Source: Streptomyces eurocidicus (lineage in GTDB: Bacteria > Actinomycetota > Actinomycetes > Streptomycetales > Streptomycetaceae). Taken from it: a DNA stretch of 64,000 bases. Positions within the stretch are counted from its first letter, which is position 1. Every line of letters starts with the position of its first letter. Location: the NCBI RefSeq assembly GCF_002891295.1, contig NZ_LGUI01000011.1, positions 62,001 to 126,000 on the forward strand, in the 5' to 3' direction. The notes under the pieces were generated by a model that saw only the letters and a program-made list of their open reading frames with translations, was not told where the DNA came from and searched no databases. This document shows positions 6,920 to 13,937 of the stretch, piece after piece. A program made the translations under genes and the position numbers.

Positions 6920-7903
6920 ATGCCCACCACAGTTCCCGCACACGGCAATGACGCCGCGGGGCGGCTGACGGAGCTGGCGGACGTGACCGCCTCCGACAGT
7001 GCGCTGCGCCGCTTCCTGCACGGCCTCCCGGGCGTCGACGCGGTCGGGCTGGAAGCCCGCGCCGCGTCCCTCGGCACCCGCTCGATCAAGACCACGGCGA
7101 AGGCGTACGCCATCGACCTGGCGATCTCGATGATCGACCTGACGACGCTCGAGGGCGCGGACACCCCGGGCAAGGTCCGGGCGCTCGCCGCGAAGGCCGT
7201 CAACCCCGACCCGACCGACCGGACGTCGCCGCGCACCGCCGCCGTCTGCGTCTACCCCGACATGGTGGCCACCGCGAAGGCGGCCCTGACCGGCACGGAC
7301 GTGAAGGTCGCGTCCGTCGCCACCGCGTTCCCCGCCGGCCGCGCCGCGCTGCCGGTGAAGCTCGCGGACACCCGGGACGCCATCGCGGCCGGGGCCGACG
7401 AGATCGACATGGTCATTGACCGCGGCGCCTTCCTGGCCGGCCGGTACATGGACGTGTTCGAGGAGATCCGTGCCGTCAAGGCGGAGTGCGGCGACAAGGC
7501 CCGGCTGAAGGTGATCTTCGAGACCGGCGAGCTGTCGACGTACGACAACATCCGCCGCGCCTCCTGGATCGGGATGCTCGCGGGCGCCGACTTCATCAAG
7601 ACCTCGACGGGCAAGGTGGCGGTCAACGCCACGCCGTCGAACACCCTGCTGATGCTGGAGGCCGTGCGCGACTTCCGCGCGCTCACCGGCGTCCAGGTCG
7701 GCGTGAAGCCGGCCGGCGGCATCCGCACCACCAAGGACGCGATCAAGTTCCTGGTCCTGGTCAACGAGACGGTGGGCGAGGAGTGGCTGGATAACCACTG
7801 GTTCCGGTTCGGCGCCTCCAGCCTCCTGAACGACCTGCTGATGCAGCGGCAGAAGCTGAGCACCGGCCGCTACTCCGGTCCCGACTACGTCACGGTGGAC
7901 TGA
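6920..7903 (+). CDS. deoC: deoxyribose-phosphate aldolase
   Basis: DeoC cleaves 2-deoxyribose-5-phosphate to glyceraldehyde-3-phosphate and acetaldehyde. The 327-residue protein has the TIM-barrel class I aldolase motifs: DEIDMVID, a KVIFETG strand, the Schiff-base lysine in FIKTSTGK (about K227) and the second active-site lysine in VGVKPAGGIRT (about K263). It is longer at the N-terminus than E. coli DeoC, as in other actinobacteria. ATG 6920 is used; GTG 6914 two codons earlier is equally possible and neither has a ribosome site, so the transcript is probably leaderless. The aldehyde dehydrogenase pair follows after 2 bp in one operon and would oxidise the acetaldehyde produced. Confidence 0.93.
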   Translation: MPTTVPAHGNDAAGRLTELADVTASDSALRRFLHGLPGVDAVGLEARAASLGTRSIKTTAKAYAIDLAISMIDLTTLEGADTPGKVRALAAKAVNPDPTDRTSPRTAAVCVYPDMVATAKAALTGTDVKVASVATAFPAGRAALPVKLADTRDAIAAGADEIDMVIDRGAFLAGRYMDVFEEIRAVKAECGDKARLKVIFETGELSTYDNIRRASWIGMLAGADFIKTSTGKVAVNATPSNTLLMLEAVRDFRALTGVQVGVKPAGGIRTTKDAIKFLVLVNETVGEEWLDNHWFRFGASSLLNDLLMQRQKLSTGRYSGPDYVTVD

Positions 7904-7905
7904 TC

Positions 7906-9336
7906 ATGTCTTTCACTTACGCACCCGCGCCCGAGTCGCGTTCGGTCGTCGACATCGCGCCGTCCTACGGCCTGTTCATCGACGGCGAGTTCACCGAGGC
8001 CACCGGCGGCAAGGTCTTCAAGACCGTGAGCCCCTCCTCCGAGGAGGTGCTCTCCGAGGTCGCGCACGGCTCCGCCGAGGACGTGGACCGCGCCGTGAAG
8101 GCGGCCCGCAAGGCGTTCGAGAAGTGGTCCGCGCTGCCGGGCTCCGAGCGCGCCAAGTACCTCTTCCGGATCGCCCGGATCATCCAGGAGCGCTCGCGCG
8201 AGCTGGCCGTCCTGGAGACCCTGGACAACGGCAAGCCGATCAAGGAGACCCGCGACGCGGATCTCCCCCTGGTCGCCGCGCACTTCTTCTACTACGCGGG
8301 CTGGGCCGACAAGCTCGACCACGCGGGCTATGGCGCGAACCCCCGTCCGCTGGGCGTCGCGGGCCAGGTCATCCCCTGGAACTTCCCGCTCCTGATGCTG
8401 GCGTGGAAGATCGCCCCGGCGCTGGCCACGGGCAACACGGTCGTGCTGAAGCCGGCCGAGACCACCCCGCTCTCGGCGCTGTTCTTCGCGGACATCTGCC
8501 GCCAGGCGGGCCTGCCCAAGGGCGTCGTCAACATCGTCACGGGTGACGGCACCACGGGCGCCGCGCTCGTCGCGCACGAGGGCGTCAACAAGGTCGCCTT
8601 CACCGGCTCCACGGCGGTCGGCAAGGCCATCGCCCGTACGGTCGCGGGCTCGGACAAGAAGCTCACGCTGGAGCTGGGCGGCAAGGGCGCCAACATCGTC
8701 TTCGACGACGCGCCGATCGACCAGGCCGTCGAGGGCATCGTCCAGGGCATCTTCTTCAACCAGGGCCAGGTCTGCTGCGCGGGCTCCCGCCTGCTGGTCC
8801 AGGAGTCGATCCAGGACGAGCTGCTGGACTCCCTCAAGCGTCGGCTGTCGACGCTGCGCCTGGGCGACCCGCTGGACAAGAACACCGACATCGGCGCGAT
8901 CAACTCCGCCGAGCAGCTGGCCCGGATCACCGAGCTGGCCGACAGCGGCGAGGCCGAGGGCGCGGAGCGCTGGGCCCCGGCGTGCGAGCTGCCCGAAGCG
9001 GGCTACTGGTTCGCGCCGACGCTGTTCACCAATGTCACCCAGGCCCACCGGATCGCCCGCGAGGAGATCTTCGGCCCGGTGCTGTCGGTGCTGAGCTTCC
9101 GCACCCCCGCCGAGGCGGTCGCCAAGGCGAACAACTCGCAGTACGGCCTCTCCGCCGGCATCTGGACGGAGAAGGGCTCGCGGATGCTGGCCGTCGCGAG
9201 CAAGCTGCGCGCGGGCGTCGTCTGGGCCAACACGTTCAACAAGTTCGACCCGACCTCGCCGTTCGGCGGCTTCAAGGAGTCGGGTTTCGGCCGCGAGGGC
9301 GGTCGCCACGGCCTGGAGGCGTACCTCGATGTCTGA
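7906..9336 (+). CDS. NAD-dependent aldehyde dehydrogenase, catalytic (possible ALDH16 catalytic half)
   Basis: This 476-residue ALDH-superfamily enzyme has all catalytic features: the VIPWNFPLLM segment, LKPAETTPLS cofactor region, FTGSTAVG loop, LELGGKGANIV with the general-base Glu (about E256), NQGQVCCAGSR with the nucleophile Cys (about C290), and EEIFGPVLSV. It starts 2 bp after the deoC stop and its last 8 bp overlap the next gene, so the three are one operon. The likely substrate is acetaldehyde from deoxyribose cleavage (inference). Together with the next, non-catalytic ALDH-like gene it adds up to 770 residues, the size of single-chain bacterial ALDH16 proteins. Confidence 0.9.
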   Translation: MSFTYAPAPESRSVVDIAPSYGLFIDGEFTEATGGKVFKTVSPSSEEVLSEVAHGSAEDVDRAVKAARKAFEKWSALPGSERAKYLFRIARIIQERSRELAVLETLDNGKPIKETRDADLPLVAAHFFYYAGWADKLDHAGYGANPRPLGVAGQVIPWNFPLLMLAWKIAPALATGNTVVLKPAETTPLSALFFADICRQAGLPKGVVNIVTGDGTTGAALVAHEGVNKVAFTGSTAVGKAIARTVAGSDKKLTLELGGKGANIVFDDAPIDQAVEGIVQGIFFNQGQVCCAGSRLLVQESIQDELLDSLKRRLSTLRLGDPLDKNTDIGAINSAEQLARITELADSGEAEGAERWAPACELPEAGYWFAPTLFTNVTQAHRIAREEIFGPVLSVLSFRTPAEAVAKANNSQYGLSAGIWTEKGSRMLAVASKLRAGVVWANTFNKFDPTSPFGGFKESGFGREGGRHGLEAYLDV

Positions 9337-10213
9337 TCGGCTCAGTGTCTTCAAGACCTACAAGCTGTTCGTCGGGGGCAAGTTCCCCCGGTCCGAGAGC
9401 GGGCGGGTGTACGAGGTGACCGACTCCAAGGGCAACTGGCTGGCCAACGCCCCGCAGTCCTCCCGCAAGGACGCCCGGGACGCGGTCGTCGCGGCCCGTA
9501 AGGCCGTCGGCGGCTGGTCGGGCGCGACCGCGTACAACCGCGGCCAGGTGCTCTACCGCGTCGCCGAGATGCTGGAGGGCCGCCGCGACCAGTTCGTCGC
9601 GGAGGTCGCCGACGCGGAGGGCCTGTCCAAGTCGAAGGCGGCCGCGCAGGTGGACGCCGCGATCGACCGCTGGGTCTGGTACGCGGGCTGGACCGACAAG
9701 ATCGGCCAGATCACCGGCTCCACCAACCCGGTCGCGGGCCCGTTCTTCAACGTCTCCAGCACGGAGCCGACCGGCGTCGTCGCCGTGCTCGCGCCGCAGG
9801 AGTCGTCGTTCCTCGGCCTGGTCTCGGTGATCGCCCCGGCGATCGCCACGGGCAACACGGTGGTCGTGGTGGCCTCGGAGAAGGCCCCGCTGCCCGCCCT
9901 GTCGCTGGGCGAGGTGCTCGCCACGTCCGACGTCCCGGGCGGCGTGGTGAACGTCCTGTCGGGCCGTACGGCGGAGATCGCCCCGACCCTGGCCTCGCAC
10001 CAGGACGTCAACGCGATCGACCTGGCGGGGGCGGAGGCCGACTTCGCCAAGGAGCTGGAGATCGCGGCGGCGGACAACCTCAAGCGGGTGCTGCGCCCGC
10101 AGGGTGTGGACTGGGCCGTGACGCCGGGTACGGAGCGGATGACCGCGTTCCTGGAGACGCGGACGGTTTGGCACCCGACGGGGTCGCTGGGCGCGGGCGG
10201 CTCGTCGTACTGA
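9329..10213 (+). CDS. short ALDH-like protein without catalytic cysteine (possible split ALDH16 C-terminal domain)
   Basis: The 294-residue protein resembles the NAD-binding half of aldehyde dehydrogenases: KLFVGGKFPRSESGR start, VLAPQESSFLGLVSVIAPAIATGNTVVVV and VPGGVVNVLSG. It jumps from that region to a short tail, with no Glu/Cys catalytic domain. It is therefore not an active ALDH alone. The 8-bp overlap with the catalytic ALDH gene implies translational coupling and equimolar synthesis. In ALDH16 enzymes a second ALDH-like, non-catalytic domain is fused to the catalytic one; this pair looks like the same arrangement on two chains. The alternative is a decayed duplicate, but the frame is intact with normal codon use. 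Confidence 0.85.
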   Translation: MSDRLSVFKTYKLFVGGKFPRSESGRVYEVTDSKGNWLANAPQSSRKDARDAVVAARKAVGGWSGATAYNRGQVLYRVAEMLEGRRDQFVAEVADAEGLSKSKAAAQVDAAIDRWVWYAGWTDKIGQITGSTNPVAGPFFNVSSTEPTGVVAVLAPQESSFLGLVSVIAPAIATGNTVVVVASEKAPLPALSLGEVLATSDVPGGVVNVLSGRTAEIAPTLASHQDVNAIDLAGAEADFAKELEIAAADNLKRVLRPQGVDWAVTPGTERMTAFLETRTVWHPTGSLGAGGSSY

Positions 10214-10239
10214 CCGTCCGTTTCCCGGGGCTCCGCCCC

Positions 10240-10292
10240 GGACGCGCGAACGCCGGGCGGGCCTTTGCGGCTCGCCCGGCGTTGGCGCGTCC
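10240..10292 (+). terminator. terminator of the deoC-ALDH operon
   Basis: A 20-bp stem with one mismatch (10240-10259 with 10273-10292, core CGCCGGGCG/CGCCCGGCG) and a 13-nt loop lies 27 bp after the last stop of the operon. Confidence 0.7.
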
Positions 10293-10298
10293 GGCGGG

Positions 10299-10391
10299 TC
10301 TTTCCCCACCCCGCCCCTTCCCGTAACCGGGGCTTCCGCCCCGGGCCCCGTTCCGCGCTGACGCGCGGTGGCCTCAATCGCCGGCCGGGCT
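10299..10391 (-). repeat. multi-hairpin intergenic repeat family R, copy 1 (reverse orientation)
   Basis: In reverse complement this copy reads CAGCCCGGCCGGCGATTGAG at its left end, then a CGCGCG...CGCGG hairpin, then GGGAAGGGGCGGGGTGGGG. It faces copy 2 head to head, so the two form a long imperfect inverted repeat around 10430. Together they fill most of the 377-bp gap between the ALDH operon and the secreted protein gene. Confidence 0.65.
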
Positions 10392-10471
10392 GGATTTTCG
10401 CCCTGTCCGAGCTCGGCTTTCGGCCCGGTTCCCAGGCAACAACCTCCCAGCCCGGTTCCGGGCAACAACTC

Positions 10472-10573
10472 AGCCCGTCCGGCGTTTGAGGACACCGCGC
10501 GTCAGCGCGGAACCGGGGGCCCGGGGGCTTGCCCCCGGTTCCGGGAAGGGGCGGGGCTGGGGAAAAAGCCCCG
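10472..10573 (+). repeat. multi-hairpin intergenic repeat family R, copy 2
   Basis: It contains the family words CCGTCCGGCGTTTGAGGAC, a CGCGCGTCAGCGCGG hairpin, a CCGGGGGCCCGGGGG/CCCCCGG stem and GGGAAGGGGCGGGGCTGGGG. It ends about 18 bp before the stop of the convergent secreted-protein gene and could act as that gene's terminator. Confidence 0.65.
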
Positions 10574-10590
10574 CGCAGCGGCACCCCCCG

Positions 10591-11265
10591 TCACCGCCCC
10601 GCCTGCGGCGGAGCCGCCAGGCTCGACAGCGGCCCCGGCAACCCCCCGAGCGGCAGCCCCAACGGCCCGGCCTCAGCCGCACCCTTCGCAGGAGCGGACT
10701 TCGCCGGAGCGGACTTCGCAGGAGCAGCCACAGGCACCAGCGGCGGCGGAGGCGTCTTCTTCGCCGCCCCGGCCCCATGCGCAGGCGCAGCCCCCGGTCC
10801 CGGCGCCGGCGCCGGCGGCTGCACCACATCCTTCGACAGCTGCGCCAGCGGCCCCACCGACGCCAGGTTCTGGATCAGACCGCCCCGAGTCGTCAGCGGC
10901 TCCATCAGCGGCGCCGTACTGACCGGCTTGAAGTCCGCGACCTGTGTGTTCACCGAGTTGTCCAGCGGATCCGCGCTGGTCTCCGCGAACGGGTTGGCCT
11001 GGAGCTGACGCATCGTGTTGAAGACGCCCTCCGCCCCCTTCTGCAGCCCGATGTCGGCCCCGCGCAGCCCCGCCCCCACGTCCGTGTTCCCGAGGACCGC
11101 CCGGGGCGGCTGGACCGGCATGGCGGCGGCGCTCGCGGCCCCCGCGCCGCCCGCGACGAACGCCGCCCCGGCGGAGACGGTCAGCCCGGCGCGTACCAGG
11201 CCGCGCGAGAGCGCGGCCGGACGTCCGGGGGCGGAGCGGCGAGCGTGTCGTGCGTGCGAGGCCAT
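10591..11265 (-). CDS. secreted Ala/Pro-rich protein of unknown function
   Basis: The 224-residue protein begins with a twin-arginine-like, Arg-rich n-region, a hydrophobic stretch (about residues 26-43) and an AASAAAM cleavage region near residue 48. A globular part with NTMRQLQANPFAETSADPLDNSVNTQVADF follows. A Pro/Ala/Lys-rich linker with three SAPAK repeats comes next, and the tail is rich in GPLGLPLGGLPGPLSSL. That tail resembles the end of the small secreted protein at 17215-17586 (GLLGGLPLG). No enzymatic motif was recognised. ATG 11265 is chosen for the signal peptide; the frame is open further upstream without support. Confidence 0.7.
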   Translation of the reverse strand: MASHARHARRSAPGRPAALSRGLVRAGLTVSAGAAFVAGGAGAASAAAMPVQPPRAVLGNTDVGAGLRGADIGLQKGAEGVFNTMRQLQANPFAETSADPLDNSVNTQVADFKPVSTAPLMEPLTTRGGLIQNLASVGPLAQLSKDVVQPPAPAPGPGAAPAHGAGAAKKTPPPPLVPVAAPAKSAPAKSAPAKGAAEAGPLGLPLGGLPGPLSSLAAPPQAGR

Positions 11266-11391
11266 GGGCACCTGCCGGGTAGTGAGTGACCGGTACGAAC
11301 GACAACGCACCGTAGTCGAACCGTGACTCCACGCACACCCCGCGACCCGGGGGGATCCCCCATGCGGCCCAATGCCTCACACTGGTGTCCC

Positions 11392-12018
11392 GTGACTCCC
11401 CACTTGACCCCCGCGCGCGTCATCCTGCTGACCGGCCCGTCCGGTTCCGGAAAGTCGTCCCTCGCGGCCCGCACCGGGCTGCCCGTCCTCAACCTCGACG
11501 ACTTCTACAAGGAGGGCGCGGATCCCACGCTCCCGCTCCTCGCCGACGGCTCGGGCGCCGACTGGGACTCACCCCTGTCGTGGGACGCGGAGGCGGCCGT
11601 CCGCGCGATCGACGAGCTGTGCCGTACGTCCCGTACGGGCGTGCCGGTGTACGACATCTCGACCAGCTCGCGGACGGGCGAGCGGGCGCTGGACATCGGC
11701 CGCACCCCGCTGTTCATCGCCGAGGGGATCTTCGCCGCGGACATCATCGACCGCTGCCGCGATCTGGGGGTGCTCGCCGACGCGCTGTGCCTGCGCGGCC
11801 GGCCGGCCACCACCTTCCGGCGTCGGCTGGTGCGCGACATGCGCGAGGCCCGCAAGCCCGTCCCGTACCTGCTCCGCCGCGGCCTGCGGCTGATGCGTGC
11901 CGAGCGCGGCATCGTGGCCCGTCATACGGCCCTCGGCGCGCACGCCTGCGGCAAGGAGGCCGCGATGGGCCGGATAGCCGCCGCGGCGGCGGGCCGCCGC
12001 GAGGGCGTAAGGGTCTGA
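11392..12018 (+). CDS. uridine kinase-like P-loop kinase
   Basis: The protein is 208 residues from GTG 11392. The Walker A motif GPSGSGKSS is at about residues 13-21, LNLDDFYKEG (uridine-kinase DDFY motif) follows, then DWDSPLSWD, a FIAEGIFA strand and an RRRLVRDMREARK lid segment. Uridine kinases phosphorylate uridine and cytidine in pyrimidine salvage, which suits a region rich in nucleoside genes, but no copy of the palindromic operator precedes it. GTG 11392 is chosen because the family domain begins there; in-frame ATGs at 11362 and 11323 lack similarity. The stop codon lies inside the first unit of an 18-bp tandem repeat. Confidence 0.8.
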   Translation: MTPHLTPARVILLTGPSGSGKSSLAARTGLPVLNLDDFYKEGADPTLPLLADGSGADWDSPLSWDAEAAVRAIDELCRTSRTGVPVYDISTSSRTGERALDIGRTPLFIAEGIFAADIIDRCRDLGVLADALCLRGRPATTFRRRLVRDMREARKPVPYLLRRGLRLMRAERGIVARHTALGAHACGKEAAMGRIAAAAAGRREGVRV

Positions 12019-12115
12019 CACCCAAGAAGGGCTGACGTCCGAGAAAGGGTCTGACACCCGAGAAGGGTCCGGCACCCGGAATCCGGCACCCGAGAAAGGC
12101 CCCGACACGCGAGAG
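12011..12115 (+). repeat. degenerate 18-bp tandem repeat starting at the kinase stop codon
   Basis: Six units, the first exactly GGGTCTGACACCCAAGAA (12011-12028), then 12029-12046, 12047-12064 and 12065-12082, one shortened unit, and a diverged last one. The kinase TGA (12016-12018) lies within unit 1. The rest of the gap to 12246 is C-rich, with no gene seen. Confidence 0.65.
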
Positions 12116-12246
12116 CGGGCCGGTACCCGGGCCCCCCAGCCCGCTACCGACCCGCTCCCGTTCCCCCCTGGGCCCCCATGCGCTCCCCCCGAGCGCCCCC
12201 AGGCCCCCCTATGGCCTCCATGGCCCCGCGCGGCGGCTCCCGCCGC

Positions 12247-13026
12247 TCAGGCCACCAGCTCGCCGAAGGACTCCGCGACCCCCCGGCCGGAGCCGATGAC
12301 CTCGTCGTCCCGCAGCCGGCGCAGCGAGCGCCAGATGCTGCTCTTGACCGTTCCGACGCTGATGTCCAGGATCTCCGCGATCTCCGGGTCCGTACGGCCC
12401 TCGTAGTAGCGGAGGACGAGCATCGTGCGCTGGAGCTCGGGCAGCCGGGCGAGGGCCTGCCAGAGCACGGCGCGCAGCTCGGTGCCGCGCATCGCGTCCG
12501 TCTCGCCCACCGTCTCCGGCAGCTCCTCGGTCGGGTACTCGTTGAGCTTGCGCCGGCGCCAGGCGCTGATGTGCAGATTGGTCATCGTGCGGCGCAGGTA
12601 GCCGCCGACCGCGGCCTTGTCGCTGATGCGATCCCAGGCGCGGTACGTGGAGAACAGCGCGCTCTGGAGCAGGTCCTCCGCCTCGTGCCGGTCGCCCGTC
12701 AGGTGGTACGCGGTCGCGTACAGGGAGGCCCGGCGCTCCTGGACGTAGGCGGTGAAGGCCGCTTCGGCGTCCGCCCGGTCCGTCTTCCCGGCCTTGGCGG
12801 TGCCGCCGGACAGGGCCGCGCCCTTGTCCTCGGAGACCCCGGAGGCCCCCGCGGCCTGCCCGTACGTGATCGCGTCGATCGCCACCATGTAGGGCGGGCG
12901 TACACGTCCGGTGCCGCGGGCGCACCCCCGCCCGCCCACGGCACCGGACTTCTCGGGGCCCCGTCCGGCGTCGTGCAGGCGCGTGCGAATGACTGCGCTG
13001 GTCGTGGTGCTGTGCAGTGTGTTCAT
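12247..13026 (-). CDS. sigQ: ECF RNA polymerase sigma factor SigQ (SigE family)
   Basis: This 259-residue sigma factor has region 2 at roughly residues 95-160 (AFTAYVQERRASLYATAYHL and EAEDLLQSALFSTYRAWDRI). Region 4 is at roughly 190-245 (LPELQRTMLVLRYYEG, then the helix-turn-helix DPEIAEILDISVGTVKSSI). The long, poorly conserved N-terminal extension of about 90 residues is unusual for a short ECF factor. Divergent pairing with afsQ1 and sequence type identify it as SigQ, which in S. coelicolor is an AfsQ1 target and influences antibiotic production (knowledge, not shown here). ATG 13026 follows a GGGGGG ribosome site. No anti-sigma gene is adjacent. Confidence 0.88.
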   Translation of the reverse strand: MNTLHSTTTSAVIRTRLHDAGRGPEKSGAVGGRGCARGTGRVRPPYMVAIDAITYGQAAGASGVSEDKGAALSGGTAKAGKTDRADAEAAFTAYVQERRASLYATAYHLTGDRHEAEDLLQSALFSTYRAWDRISDKAAVGGYLRRTMTNLHISAWRRRKLNEYPTEELPETVGETDAMRGTELRAVLWQALARLPELQRTMLVLRYYEGRTDPEIAEILDISVGTVKSSIWRSLRRLRDDEVIGSGRGVAESFGELVA

Positions 13027-13136
13027 CTCGCGCCCCCCGTCGGTGGAGCCAGCTCGGTCCGTTTGCGTTCCCGGGCCTGGTGCCGCCCGGTGAACCAAAG
13101 CCTGCCGGGCCAGTTTCATCGCGCTGTCCGCCGACT

Positions 13137-13152
13137 GTCACAGCCCTGCAAC
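13137..13152. promoter_or_regulatory. candidate AfsQ1 box in the sigQ-afsQ1 intergenic region
   Basis: GTCAC-N6-GCAAC lies 110 bp before the sigQ start on the other strand and 62 bp before afsQ1. It matches the published-type AfsQ1 site GTnAC-n6-GTnAC except for one base in the second half. Placement between the divergent genes supports the call; binding is not shown. Confidence 0.45.
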
Positions 13153-13213
13153 AAGCCCGGGGACCCCCGTCACGGGGCTCTTCGGTCGAACCACCCGCCG
13201 GTCGTAGTCCAGA

Positions 13214-13900
13214 ATGGCCACCGTGCCTTTCCTGTTGCTGATCGAGGACGACGACGCCATCCGTACGGCCCTGGAGTTCTCCCTGTCCCGCCAGGGTCAC
13301 CGAGTGGTGACCGCGGCGACGGGCGAGGACGGTCTGAAGCTGCTGCGCGAGCAGCGGCCGGACCTGATCGTGCTGGATGTGATGCTGCCCGGTATCGACG
13401 GTTTCGAGGTGTGCCGGCGGATCCGCCGCACGGACCAGTTGCCGATCATCCTGCTCACCGCGCGCAACGACGACATCGACGTCGTCGTGGGCCTGGAGTC
13501 CGGCGCGGACGACTATGTCGTCAAGCCGGTGCAGGGCCGGGTGCTGGACGCGCGGATCCGCGCGGTGCTGCGCCGCGGCGAGCGGGAGTCCAGCGACTCG
13601 GCGTCGTTCGGCTCGCTGGTCATCGACCGGTCCGCCATGACGGTCACCAAGAACGGCGAGGACCTCCAGCTGACCCCGACCGAGCTGCGGCTGCTGCTGG
13701 AGCTCAGCCGGCGGCCGGGCCAGGCGCTGTCGCGCCAGCAGCTGCTGCGGCTGGTCTGGGAGCACGACTACCTGGGCGACTCGCGTCTGGTGGACGCCTG
13801 TGTGCAGCGGCTGCGCGCCAAGGTCGAGGACGTCCCCTCGTCGCCGACCCTGATCCGTACCGTCCGCGGCGTCGGCTACCGCCTGGACGCCCCGCAGTGA
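13214..13900 (+). CDS. afsQ1: two-component response regulator AfsQ1 (OmpR/PhoB family)
   Basis: The 228-residue regulator has a receiver domain (residues about 6-120) with acidic pocket EDDDA, phosphoacceptor D55 in LIVLDVMLPG, the T of LLTARND and the K of YVVKPV. A winged-helix output domain (about 135-226) carries LQLTPTELRLLLELSR, an ALSRQQLLRLVWEHDY helix and a TVRGVGYRL wing. The sequence is the very highly conserved AfsQ1 type of Streptomyces, and the afsQ2-lipoprotein-sigQ context confirms it. ATG 13214 is used; GTG 13223 is also possible. AfsQ1 controls sigQ and links nitrogen or glutamate status with antibiotic production in S. coelicolor. Confidence 0.93.
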   Translation: MATVPFLLLIEDDDAIRTALEFSLSRQGHRVVTAATGEDGLKLLREQRPDLIVLDVMLPGIDGFEVCRRIRRTDQLPIILLTARNDDIDVVVGLESGADDYVVKPVQGRVLDARIRAVLRRGERESSDSASFGSLVIDRSAMTVTKNGEDLQLTPTELRLLLELSRRPGQALSRQQLLRLVWEHDYLGDSRLVDACVQRLRAKVEDVPSSPTLIRTVRGVGYRLDAPQ

Positions 13901-13937
13901 TCGCCCCCGCCCGCCACAACAGCACAGAGAGCGCACC

